A stretch of 64,000 nt of DNA, taken from positions 81,036 to 145,035 of the forward strand of contig NZ_JAKLLN010000013.1 in assembly GCF_023150065.1 (NCBI RefSeq), in the 5' to 3' direction. Shown here one piece after another: positions 40,164 to 48,400 of the stretch. Every line of letters begins with the position of its first letter. Within the stretch, counting starts at the first letter, position 1. The DNA comes from Zoogloea sp. Its GTDB lineage: Bacteria > Pseudomonadota > Gammaproteobacteria > Burkholderiales > Rhodocyclaceae. Both the position numbers and the translations under genes were made by a program. The notes under the pieces are model-generated. The model worked only from the letters and a program-made list of their open reading frames with translations, was not told the origin of the DNA and ran no database searches.

Positions 40164-41378
40164 TTACTTCTTGACCAGCGGGCAGCGGGACTGGGACAGG
40201 GGCTGGAAGGCTTCGGCCGCCGGGATGACCTGGCGGACGTTGTAGTAGTCCCACGGGTACTTGGACTCGGCGGGCTTCTTCACCTGCATGAGGTACATGT
40301 CGTGGACCATCCGGCCGTCTTCGCGGATCTGGCCGTTCTTGGCGAAGAAGTCGTTGATGGGCATCTTCTTCATCTGGGCCATCACCTTCTTGGTGTCGTC
40401 GCTGCCGGCGGCCTTGACGGCCTTGAGGTAGTGATACACCGACGAGTACTGCCCGGCCTGGACCATGGTGGGCATCTTCTTCTGTACGCCGAAGAAGCGC
40501 TTCGACCAGGCGCGGGTCTCGTCATTGAGATCCCAGTAGAAGCCTTCGGTCAGGTACATGCCCTGGGTGGTCTTGAGGCCGAGGGAGTGGATGTCGGTGA
40601 TGAACATCAGCAGGCCGGCCAGGGACTGGGTGGGGGTGATGCCGAACTCGGCGGCCTGCTTGATGGCGTTGGTGGTGTCGGCGCCGGCGTTGGCGAGGCC
40701 GATGACCTGGGCACCGGAGGCCTGGGCCTTGAGCAGGAAGGACGAGAAGTCGGAGCCCGGGAAGGGGTGGCGCACGGAGCCCAGTACCTTCCCGCCGTTG
40801 GCGGTGACCACGGCCGATGCGTCCTTCTCGAGGGCCTGGCCGAAGGCGTAGTCGGCGGTCAGGAAGAACCAGTTCTTGCCGCCCTGCTTGGTCACGGCCT
40901 TGGCTGTGCCGTTGGCCAGGGCGTAGGTGTCGTAGGTGTAGTGGACGGTGACGTCGTTGCATTGCTCGTTGGTGATGGGGGTGGAGGCGGGGCCGCTCAT
41001 CAGGGCGATGCGGTCTTTTTCCTTGGCGATCTTCATTACGGCCAGGGCCACGGAGGTGGTGACCAGTTCGGTGGCGGTGTCCACGCCCTCGCGCTCGAAC
41101 CATTCGCGGGCCTTGTTGGAGGCGATGTCGGCCTTGTTCTGGTGGTCGGCGCTGACCACTTCGATCTTGAAGTCGGGCTTCTCCTTGGCGATGAAGTCCT
41201 CGACGGCCATCTTGGTGGCCAGTACGGCGCCGGAGCCGGCCAGGTCGGAATAGGTGCCCGACAGGTCGGTCAGCACGCCGATCTTGACCACGCCCCCGGA
41301 GACCTGCGCCTGGGCTCCCGCAGACAGGGTGGCCAGGGCGGCGGTACAGGCGATGGAAATCGCTTTTTTCATGGTCAT
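40164..41378 (-). CDS. Periplasmic substrate-binding protein of the Liv-type transporter
   Basis: This 404-residue protein has a signal peptide (about 1-26, ending GAQAQ) and a Leu/Ile/Val-binding fold (VVKIGVLTDLSGTYSDLAG, VVSADHQNKADIASNKAREW, GGKNWFFLTADYAFG, GSDFSSFLLKAQASGAQVI). The ATG at 41378 has GGAGG upstream. Its branch resembles amide or aromatic-acid binding proteins as much as LivK, so the ligand is left open. Confidence 0.9.
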   Translation of the reverse strand: MTMKKAISIACTAALATLSAGAQAQVSGGVVKIGVLTDLSGTYSDLAGSGAVLATKMAVEDFIAKEKPDFKIEVVSADHQNKADIASNKAREWFEREGVDTATELVTTSVALAVMKIAKEKDRIALMSGPASTPITNEQCNDVTVHYTYDTYALANGTAKAVTKQGGKNWFFLTADYAFGQALEKDASAVVTANGGKVLGSVRHPFPGSDFSSFLLKAQASGAQVIGLANAGADTTNAIKQAAEFGITPTQSLAGLLMFITDIHSLGLKTTQGMYLTEGFYWDLNDETRAWSKRFFGVQKKMPTMVQAGQYSSVYHYLKAVKAAGSDDTKKVMAQMKKMPINDFFAKNGQIREDGRMVHDMYLMQVKKPAESKYPWDYYNVRQVIPAAEAFQPLSQSRCPLVKK

Positions 41379-41409
41379 GTCTCTCTCCTCCTTGTTGTAT
41401 TGATCCGGC

Positions 41410-42132
41410 TCAGACGCCGAGGGTTTGGTGCAGCCAATCCATCTTGCCGGGGAGCTCCTCCCGGGTGATCGTGGCGATGATCTCGCCGTGTTCAAGTACG
41501 TAGTGGCGGTCGGCCAGGGGCGCGGCGAAGCGGAAGTTCTGCTCCACCAGCACGATGGTGAAGCCGCGCTTCTTGAGCTCGATGATGACCTCGCCGAGCT
41601 TCTTGACGATGACCGGGGCGAGACCCTCGGTGATCTCGTCCAGGAGCAGCAGCTTGGCGCCGGTGCGCAGCACCCGGGCCATGGCGAGCATCTGCTGCTC
41701 GCCGCCGGAGAGCTTGGTGCCCGGACTGTTGCGGCGCTCCAGGAGGTTGGGGAACATGGCGTAGATCTCGTCCACGCTCATGCCGCCGCTGGCCACCTGG
41801 GGCGGCAGCATCAGGTTCTCCTCGGTGGACAGGGAGGCGAAGATGGCGCGCTCCTCGGGCACGTAACCGATGCCGTAGCGGGCCATGCGGTGGGTGGGCT
41901 CGGCGATCACGTCCTTGCCATTCACCATGATCGAGCCGGTACGCCGGCCCACCAGGCCGAGGATGGACTTGAGGGTGGTGGAGCGGCCGGAGCCGTTGCG
42001 CCCGAGCAGGGTCACGCACTCGCCGCGTCCAACGTTGAGATCGATGCCGTGCAGGATGTGGGATTCGCCGTAGAAGGCATGCAGATCGTGGATCCGCAGC
42101 ATCTCGGGCTTGGGGTCGAAGGCGCTGGTCAT
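41410..42132 (-). CDS. livF: Liv-type ABC transporter ATPase LivF, Walker A Lys replaced by Arg
   Basis: This 240-residue ATPase has the LivF layout: signature LSGGEQQMLAMARVL, Walker B LLLLDEITEGLAP and the switch LVEQNF. The Walker A loop reads GRNGSGRST (residues 44-52), so the nucleotide-contacting Lys is Arg50 (codon CGC at 41983-41985 on the minus strand). The partner LivG has a normal GPNGAGKTT loop. It lies between livG and the binding-protein gene. Confidence 0.92.
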   Translation of the reverse strand: MTSAFDPKPEMLRIHDLHAFYGESHILHGIDLNVGRGECVTLLGRNGSGRSTTLKSILGLVGRRTGSIMVNGKDVIAEPTHRMARYGIGYVPEERAIFASLSTEENLMLPPQVASGGMSVDEIYAMFPNLLERRNSPGTKLSGGEQQMLAMARVLRTGAKLLLLDEITEGLAPVIVKKLGEVIIELKKRGFTIVLVEQNFRFAAPLADRHYVLEHGEIIATITREELPGKMDWLHQTLGV

Positions 42133-42145
42133 GGATCGCTTCCGG

Positions 42146-42913
42146 TCAGTGGTGGGCGTCGTTCATGTCGCTGGAGCCCACATAGGCCTCCAGCACCTGC
42201 GGGTTCTTCGACACTTCCTCGTAGGGGCCTTCGGCCAGCACGCTGCCGCGCTGCAACACCGTGATGCGGTCGCACAGGTTGGCCACCACCGACAGGTTGT
42301 GCTCGACCATCAGGATGGTCCGGTTGGCCGAGACCTTGCGGATCAAGGCCACAACCCGCCCGATGTCCTCGTGGCCCATGCCCTGGGTGGGCTCGTCCAG
42401 CAGCATCATGGTGGGCTCGAGGGCCAGGGTGGTGGCGATCTCGAGAGCGCGCTTGCGGCCATAAGGCATCTCGGCGGTGACGGTGTCGGCAAAGCTGCCC
42501 AGGTCTACCGATTCGAGCAGCTCCATGGCCCGGTCGTTGAGCACGTCGAGGCTTTTTTCGGAGCGCCAGAAATGGAACTCGGTGCCGAGCTTCTTCTGCA
42601 GGCCGATGCGAACGTTTTCCATCACCGTGAGGTGGGGGAAGGTGGCCGAGATCTGGAATGAGCGCACCAGGCCGCGGCGGGCGGTGACGGCCGGGGCTTC
42701 GCGGGTGATGTCGCGGCCGTCAAAGGTGATGCTCCCGCGGGTGGGGGGCAGAAACTTGGTGAGCAGGTTGAAGACCGTGGTCTTGCCGGCGCCGTTGGGG
42801 CCGATCAGGGCATGGATGTGGCCGCGGCGGACTTTGAGATCCACGTTGGAGACAGCCGCAAAGCCCTTGAATTCCTTGGTCAGACCGGCGGTTTCGAGAA
42901 TGAAATCGCTCAT
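42146..42913 (-). CDS. livG: Branched-chain amino acid ABC transporter ATPase LivG
   Basis: This 255-residue ATPase has Walker A GPNGAGKTT, Q-loop RSFQISATFPHLTV, a signature of the LivG kind (MPYGRKRALEIATTLA rather than LSGGQ), Walker B MMLLDEPTQGM and switch VEHNLSVV. It precedes livF and follows a 45-residue small ORF. Confidence 0.94.
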   Translation of the reverse strand: MSDFILETAGLTKEFKGFAAVSNVDLKVRRGHIHALIGPNGAGKTTVFNLLTKFLPPTRGSITFDGRDITREAPAVTARRGLVRSFQISATFPHLTVMENVRIGLQKKLGTEFHFWRSEKSLDVLNDRAMELLESVDLGSFADTVTAEMPYGRKRALEIATTLALEPTMMLLDEPTQGMGHEDIGRVVALIRKVSANRTILMVEHNLSVVANLCDRITVLQRGSVLAEGPYEEVSKNPQVLEAYVGSSDMNDAHH

Positions 42914-42936
42914 GGGACTTCCCGGGTGGGGCGAAA

Positions 42937-43074
42937 TCAGTATTTCGCCGGAGTGGAGTTGCGGACGGGCCGACGTTGCAGGGCAGCTTGCCGCTGGCGG
43001 GCTGCAAGGTGGCGCGCCATGGCGATGGCGAGGCCTGACGTGAGGATTGCGGCCAGGATGGTCAGTGCAGTCAT
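42937..43074 (-). CDS. 45-residue small membrane protein at the head of the liv operon
   Basis: The ATG at 43074 is preceded by GGAG at 8 bases. The product begins with a hydrophobic helix (MTALTILAAILTSGLAIAMA) and then a basic tail of about 25 residues rich in Arg, Gln and Ala. It ends 23 bases before livG. The good ribosome binding site, clear helix and operon position support a real gene. A leader peptide or a small accessory subunit are both possible; it lacks runs of Leu, Ile or Val codons that would signal attenuation. Confidence 0.55.
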   Translation of the reverse strand: MTALTILAAILTSGLAIAMARHLAARQRQAALQRRPVRNSTPAKY

Positions 43075-43375
43075 GGCAAGGTCTCCGTTGTTTTCTTATG
43101 GCATCAAGACTAGGGCCGGAGCGTGTCTACACCGTTGCTCAAATGTAACGAATGGTGCGCCTGCGTCCCGGGCTGAAAGCCTTATGCCTGCTGTGTTTGT
43201 GCCTTCATTAAGGGGCTTTCCCCTCCCCGCGGCCAATGGGGGAATACCCGAACTGACGCGGGCGTAAAGCGCTTGTGGCGAGCGGGTGTGCATCGAGTCG
43301 CAGCAGTAGCAGTCTGAGGAGCTAGAATGGAAGGCTGGCAGTAAATCCATATGTTTGCAGACGGAGTCCCCCGAG
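43075..43375. other. Divergent intergenic region between the liv operon and ilvD
   Basis: About 300 bases separate the two operons and must hold both promoters. I see a TAGAAT at 43323-43328 that could be an ilvD -10, but no convincing -35 and no clear operator. Confidence 0.4.
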
Positions 43376-45217
43376 ATGCCCCAGTATCGTTCCCGCACTT
43401 CCACCGCCGGTCGCAACATGGCCGGCGCCCGCGCCCTGTGGCGCGCCACCGGCATGAAGGATGGCGATTTCGAAAAGCCGATCATTGCCGTGGTGAACAG
43501 CTTTACCCAGTTCGTGCCGGGTCATGTGCACCTCAAGGATCTGGGGCAGCTGGTCGCGCGGGAGATCGAAAAGGCCGGTGGCGTGGCCAAGGAGTTCAAC
43601 ACCATCGCCGTCGATGACGGCATCGCCATGGGCCATGGCGGCATGCTCTACAGCCTGCCCAGCCGCGACCTGATCGCCGACAGCGTGGAGTACATGTGCA
43701 ACGCCCACACGGCCGACGCCATGGTCTGCATCTCCAACTGCGACAAGATCACCCCGGGCATGTTGATGGCCGCCCTGCGCCTCAACATTCCGGCGATCTT
43801 CGTGTCCGGCGGCCCGATGGAGGCCGGCAAGGTCAAGTGGGAGGCCAAGGTGATCTCCCTCGACCTGGTGGACGCCATGGTCAAGGCCGCCGACAGCAGC
43901 TGTTCGGATGAAGAGGTGGATGCCATCGAGCGTTCCGCCTGTCCGACCTGCGGTTCCTGTTCCGGCATGTTCACCGCCAACTCCATGAACTGCCTGACCG
44001 AGGCCCTGGGCCTGTCCCTGCCGGGCAACGGTACGGTGTTGGCTACCCATGCCGACCGCGAGCAGCTCTTCCTGCGCGCCGGCCGCACCATCGTGGACAT
44101 GGCCCGCCGCTATTACGAGAAGGACGATGAGTCCGTGCTGCCGCGCGCCATCGCCAGCTTCAAGGCCTTCGAGAACGCCATCAGCCTGGATGTGGCCATG
44201 GGCGGCTCCACCAACACCGTGCTCCACCTGCTGGCCGCGGCCAAGGAAGCCAGCGTCGATTTCACCATGAAGGACATCGATCGCATTTCGCGCCAGGTGC
44301 CGTGCCTGTGCAAGGTGGCACCGGCGGTGGCCGACGTGCACATCGAAGACGTGCATCGTGCCGGCGGCATCATGGCCATCCTCGGTGAGCTCAACCGCGC
44401 CGGCCTGCTGCACACCGACCTGCCCACCGTTCACACCAAGACCATGGCCGAGGCCCTGGCCAGCTGGGACGTGATGCAGGCCCACGACAGCGGCGTGTTC
44501 AACTTCTACAAGGCGGCGCCGGGCGGTGTGCCCACCCAGGTGGCCTTCAGCCAGGATCGTCGCTGGAACGAGCTCGATCTGGACCGCAGCAAGGGCGTGA
44601 TCCGCGACAAGGCCAATGCCTTCAGCCAGGACGGTGGTCTTGCCGTGCTTTACGGCAACATCGCCGAAAAGGGCTGCATCGTGAAGACCGCCGGTGTCGA
44701 TGAGTCGATCTGGACGTTCACCGGCCGGGCCCGTGTCTTCGAGAGCCAGGAGGATGCCGTGGCCGGTATCCTGGCCGACCAGATCGTGGCGGGCGACGTG
44801 GTGGTGATCCGCTACGAAGGCCCGAAGGGCGGCCCGGGCATGCAGGAAATGCTCTACCCGACCAGCTATCTGAAGTCCAAGGGTCTGGGCAAGAGCTGCG
44901 CCCTGCTTACCGACGGGCGCTTCTCCGGCGGCACCTCTGGCCTGTCCATCGGTCATGCCTCGCCCGAGGCCGGCTGTGGTGGCGCCATCGGCCTGGTGGA
45001 AGAGGGCGATGTGATCGAGATCGACATCCCGAATCGGCGCATCCATCTGGCTGTCGCTGACACCGAGCTGGCCCGTCGTCGTGTGGCCCAGGATGCCCGT
45101 GGCTGGAAGCCGGCCAACCGGGTGCGTCATGTGTCGGCGGCCCTGCAGGCCTATGCCGCACTCACCACCAGCGCCGACACCGGTGCCGTGCGTGATGTGA
45201 CCCAGGTTCAGCGCTGA
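43376..45217 (+). CDS. ilvD: Dihydroxy-acid dehydratase
   Basis: This 613-residue iron-sulfur enzyme makes the 2-keto acid precursors of valine and isoleucine. [20 protein letters not shown] opens it; the cluster cysteines lie in [10 protein letters not shown] and [19 protein letters not shown]; the C-terminal [18 protein letters not shown] is typical. It has its own terminator. Confidence 0.96.
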   Translation: MPQYRSRTSTAGRNMAGARALWRATGMKDGDFEKPIIAVVNSFTQFVPGHVHLKDLGQLVAREIEKAGGVAKEFNTIAVDDGIAMGHGGMLYSLPSRDLIADSVEYMCNAHTADAMVCISNCDKITPGMLMAALRLNIPAIFVSGGPMEAGKVKWEAKVISLDLVDAMVKAADSSCSDEEVDAIERSACPTCGSCSGMFTANSMNCLTEALGLSLPGNGTVLATHADREQLFLRAGRTIVDMARRYYEKDDESVLPRAIASFKAFENAISLDVAMGGSTNTVLHLLAAAKEASVDFTMKDIDRISRQVPCLCKVAPAVADVHIEDVHRAGGIMAILGELNRAGLLHTDLPTVHTKTMAEALASWDVMQAHDSGVFNFYKAAPGGVPTQVAFSQDRRWNELDLDRSKGVIRDKANAFSQDGGLAVLYGNIAEKGCIVKTAGVDESIWTFTGRARVFESQEDAVAGILADQIVAGDVVVIRYEGPKGGPGMQEMLYPTSYLKSKGLGKSCALLTDGRFSGGTSGLSIGHASPEAGCGGAIGLVEEGDVIEIDIPNRRIHLAVADTELARRRVAQDARGWKPANRVRHVSAALQAYAALTTSADTGAVRDVTQVQR

Positions 45218-45238
45218 GCTGCAGCCCCGGCAGGTAAA

Positions 45239-45268
45239 GCAAAAGCCCGGCTCAGGCCGGGCTTTTGC
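45239..45268. terminator. Terminator after ilvD
   Basis: A GCAAAAGCCCGG stem with its complement around a CTCA loop, with T-rich ends on both strands. It separates convergent ilvD and the GNAT gene. Confidence 0.85.
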
Positions 45269-45299
45269 GTTGACGTCGTGCCGCGGGCCAGGCTTGCGC

Positions 45300-45785
45300 C
45301 TAGAGCTTCTTCTCCATGAACAAGGCCTGCCCCATGGCCGGATCGAGCTGATAGGCCTCGAAGCCGAAGCCCGCGTATGCCTTGCGGGCACCGCTGTTGC
45401 CCTCCAGGACTTCCAGGGTCAGCTTGCAGCAGCCACGCGCCAGGGCGGCCTGCTCGGCGTGGGCCAGCAGGGCCCGGGCGATGCCCCGGCGACGGAAGTC
45501 CTCATGCACGATGATGTCGTGAATGTTGAGCAGAGGTTTGCCGGCGAAGGTCGAGAAGCCTTCCACGCAGTTGATCAGCCCCGCGGCCCGGCCGTTTTGG
45601 TAGGCCAGAAAGCTCAACACCGTGGGGCGCTGGCGCAGCTCGGCCGGCAGGCGCATGCGCAGCTCCGGGGGCATGGGCTTGCCGGTGCCGCTGGGGCTGC
45701 GCATGTAGTGGTCGAGCAGATCGAGAAAGTCGTCCGTGCAGGCCGGGTCGTCGAAATCCACCGGCTGGATGCGGGGAGCGTGCAT
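45300..45785 (-). CDS. GNAT family N-acetyltransferase
   Basis: This 161-residue protein has the acetyl-CoA binding motif VHEDFRRRGIARALLAHAEQ and the C-terminal LEVLEGNSGARKAYAGFGFE typical of GNAT enzymes, with NIHDIIV before it. The substrate is unknown. It lies just after the membrane repeat protein gene on the same strand. Confidence 0.85.
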   Translation of the reverse strand: MHAPRIQPVDFDDPACTDDFLDLLDHYMRSPSGTGKPMPPELRMRLPAELRQRPTVLSFLAYQNGRAAGLINCVEGFSTFAGKPLLNIHDIIVHEDFRRRGIARALLAHAEQAALARGCCKLTLEVLEGNSGARKAYAGFGFEAYQLDPAMGQALFMEKKL

Positions 45786-45798
45786 GGGGCGCTACGCC

Positions 45799-46881
45799 TC
45801 AGTGGATCTGGGACAAGGTGTAGATGAAACCGGCGGTGATGAAGGTCAGCACCAGGACGACGGTTCCACCTGCAGCCAGGATCGGGGTGTAGCTCACGAT
45901 GGCAAAGTGCCTGCCGCATTTGCGGCAGCGGAAGTACTCGGTGAAGTTGATGCCGGCAAAGCGGTGGGGATGCATGCGCGAGGGGCGGACATCCACGCTC
46001 TTGCAGTGGATGCAGTACGGATTGGAGGTCCGGGCAAAGGCAAAGCGCCGTGCCGGCCGACGCTTGGTCTGGTCGCTCCCGAAGCGCCGGGTGGGCTTCG
46101 ATTCCACAGGGGCGGGCATCTCGCTGTCGGGGCCGGTGGCATCTGCGTCGGACTTCGTCAGCTGGCGGTTGATCTGCCCGCGGCGGAGCAGGAAGAAGGC
46201 GAAGCCGCCCGAGATGAAGGCTACGAAGATGGCCAGCCCGAAGGTGACATAGGGCCCGACCACGCTCCAGACCGACGCAAGGCTGGGGGCCGCGGAGGCC
46301 TGGGCGGTGTTCTGCGGGGTGGTGGTGGCAGCCTTGGCAGGCTCGGCGCCGGCGGCACCCTTGAGCTCCTTGAGCTTCTCGTGGCCGTTCCAGGCCGCAT
46401 CGGCCGGTGACATGCCGGCCCGGGCGAGCAGGACCGCGTCGTCGAACACGAAGCCGGCTTCCCACCAGGCCAGCCGGTCGCTGGGGGAGAAGCCCTCGCG
46501 TTTCCACTGGCTCGGGTCGGACTGGTCCAGCTCGGACATCAGGCTGCGGCTGGTCTTGGCGGAGTCGAGCCACTCCCGCGCCTCGTCGGGGTCGAAGCCC
46601 TTGTCCGACCACGTCCGGGCGACAAGGGGAGTGAAGCCGGCGCGCTTCCAGTTGACGGCTTCGTTGGGTGTGAGGTTGTAGGCCTGCCAGTCCCGCGCTT
46701 CCAGCGGGGTCATGCCGGTGTTCTCCCAGCGGGTGATCTTGGGAGGGGTTGGCAGGGCAGACTCTCCCGCAGGGGTGTCGGCCTGGGAGGACGCCTGCGC
46801 GGGGGCACCGGGGGGCGTTTGTGCGATGGCCGGTGTCGCAAACAGGGCGAAGGCCGAAACGGCGGTCAAGAGTACTTTCAT
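45799..46881 (-). CDS. Membrane protein with 13-residue Trp repeats and a cytoplasmic zinc ribbon
   Basis: The product is 360 residues. A signal peptide (about 1-20) is followed by a periplasmic part in which the unit W-x3-G-[FM]-x-P-x2-A-x2 recurs every 13 residues, with Trp at 52, 65, 78, 91 and 104 and further copies near 126, 139 and 152. A membrane helix follows at about 205-228. A basic cytoplasmic segment has two CxxC pairs (290/293 and 319/322), a zinc ribbon. A final helix is at 334-355. No function is known. The zinc ribbon suggests binding of a nucleic acid or protein on the inner face and the repeats suggest a periplasmic binding surface. Confidence 0.7.
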   Translation of the reverse strand: MKVLLTAVSAFALFATPAIAQTPPGAPAQASSQADTPAGESALPTPPKITRWENTGMTPLEARDWQAYNLTPNEAVNWKRAGFTPLVARTWSDKGFDPDEAREWLDSAKTSRSLMSELDQSDPSQWKREGFSPSDRLAWWEAGFVFDDAVLLARAGMSPADAAWNGHEKLKELKGAAGAEPAKAATTTPQNTAQASAAPSLASVWSVVGPYVTFGLAIFVAFISGGFAFFLLRRGQINRQLTKSDADATGPDSEMPAPVESKPTRRFGSDQTKRRPARRFAFARTSNPYCIHCKSVDVRPSRMHPHRFAGINFTEYFRCRKCGRHFAIVSYTPILAAGGTVVLVLTFITAGFIYTLSQIH

Positions 46882-46939
46882 GGTCTCGGCACCATAAAGG
46901 AGTGTGCTTTCAAAGGTGTAGCGGAAAGTTTTCGATGAT

Positions 46940-46961
46940 GCGACAAAAGTCATATTGTCGC
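46940..46961. promoter_or_regulatory. Perfect 7-8-7 inverted repeat between the membrane-repeat gene and hypA
   Basis: GCGACAA at 46940-46946 and TTGTCGC at 46955-46961 are exact inverted repeats with 8 bases between (AAGTCATA). The site lies 59 bases upstream of the minus-strand gene at 46881 and about 205 bases before hypA. It has the size of a dimeric repressor or CRP/FNR-family site, but it is not a standard FNR box. Confidence 0.4.
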
Positions 46962-47166
46962 TGCCTTTTCAGAGGGTTCAAGACAGAGAGATGACACATT
47001 TCATATGTTTTCCGCATGGCGCGGGCATGGGGCGATCCAGCCCCTGCCATCGTGGCGGCTGCGGGCCCTGAGACTGCGGCTGACAGTCCGTCGCAAATCG
47101 TCCGGGGAAAAGCGTATCGTGGGGCCGCCGATCGGTAGCGCTGTTCGGCAAGCGGGGGGAGGATGA

Positions 47167-47508
47167 ATGCACGAGATGTCGCTGGCGGAGGGTGTCCGCC
47201 AGATCATTGAAGACGCGGCCCGGCGCCAGGGTTTCGGACGGGTCCGGACGGTGGTGCTGGAGATTGGCCAGCTGGCTGCTGTCGAACCCGACAGCCTGCG
47301 TTTCTGTTTCGACCTGGTGATGAAAGGGGGGCCGGCCGAAGGCGCGGTGCTGCAGATCGACCGGGTTCCGGGGCGGGGCTGGTGTGCGCAGTGCGATGCC
47401 CACGTGGACATCGCCGAGTTGTACGATCCCTGCCCCCGCTGTGGTGGCTATCGGGTGCAGGTGACCGGTGGCACGGAGATGCGGGTGAAGGAACTGGAAA
47501 TCGAGTGA
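47167..47508 (+). CDS. hypA: Hydrogenase nickel incorporation protein HypA
   Basis: This 113-residue protein begins MHEMSLAEGV with His2 for nickel. A zinc site is formed by Cys73, Cys76, Cys89 and Cys92 (CAQC, CPRC). With HypB it delivers nickel to the hydrogenase large subunit. It is first in hypABFCD-E. A GGAGG site precedes the ATG at 47167. Confidence 0.95.
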   Translation: MHEMSLAEGVRQIIEDAARRQGFGRVRTVVLEIGQLAAVEPDSLRFCFDLVMKGGPAEGAVLQIDRVPGRGWCAQCDAHVDIAELYDPCPRCGGYRVQVTGGTEMRVKELEIE

Positions 47509-47520
47509 AGGTGTTGTGTC

Positions 47521-48396
47521 ATGTGCAATGTGTGCGGCTGCGGGGCCGGAGAAACCCGTATCGATGGGCAGGACCCGCCCGGTGGAGACCCGGTGGGCGA
47601 GGAGCGGCCCGGGGGCTGGCGTGAGACCCGCGGGCATGACGCGCTTCACTATGGCCGCGGCCCGGCGGGGGCTGAGGCGCCGGGGATGAGTCAGACGCGG
47701 ATGCTCAGCATCGAACAGCGCATCCTCGCCCGAAACGATGCCCTGGCGGACGAGAACCGGCGCTGGCTCGCCGGGCGAGGCATCCTGGCCCTGAACCTGG
47801 TTTCCAGCCCCGGAGCGGGCAAGACCACGCTGCTGGTCCGTACCATCGAGGCCCTCCAGACCCGCGTGCCGGTGAGCGTGGTCGAGGGGGATCAGCAGAC
47901 CAGCTTTGACGCCGAACGCATCCGGGCCACCGGCGCACCGGCCGTGCAGATCAATACGGGCAAGGGCTGCCATCTGGATGCCCTGATGGTCGGCCAGGCC
48001 CTGAGCCGGCTGGCGCCGCCTGCCGACAGTGTGTTGCTGATCGAGAATGTGGGCAATCTGGTGTGCCCGGCAGCCTTTGATTTGGGCGAGCGGGCCAAGG
48101 TCGTGGTGCTGTCGGTGACCGAGGGTGACGACAAACCGCTCAAGTATCCGGACATGTTTGCCGCTGCCAGTCTGATGCTGATCAACAAGACCGACCTCCT
48201 TCCCTACGTGGATTTCAACGTGGATAAAGCCATTGATTTTGCCTTGCGGGTCAATCCCGCCCTGGCCGTGATTTCTGTTTCTGCCACCACGGGTGCGGGC
48301 TTCGATGCCTGGCTCGGCTGGGTGGATGCGCAGCTCGATGAGGCCCGGGCCGCTGCCCGTCGGCCGGTGGGCCTCACTCTGGACGGGGAGTCGTAA
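47521..48396 (+). CDS. hypB: Hydrogenase nickel incorporation GTPase HypB
   Basis: This 291-residue SIMIBI GTPase has the high-affinity nickel motif CNVCGC at its start (Cys2, Cys5, Cys7), a variable linker with few histidines, then the G1 loop [26 protein letters not shown] and [10 protein letters not shown]. It hydrolyses GTP to release nickel to the hydrogenase. Confidence 0.95.
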   Translation: MCNVCGCGAGETRIDGQDPPGGDPVGEERPGGWRETRGHDALHYGRGPAGAEAPGMSQTRMLSIEQRILARNDALADENRRWLAGRGILALNLVSSPGAGKTTLLVRTIEALQTRVPVSVVEGDQQTSFDAERIRATGAPAVQINTGKGCHLDALMVGQALSRLAPPADSVLLIENVGNLVCPAAFDLGERAKVVVLSVTEGDDKPLKYPDMFAAASLMLINKTDLLPYVDFNVDKAIDFALRVNPALAVISVSATTGAGFDAWLGWVDAQLDEARAAARRPVGLTLDGES

Positions 48397-48400
48397 GCGC

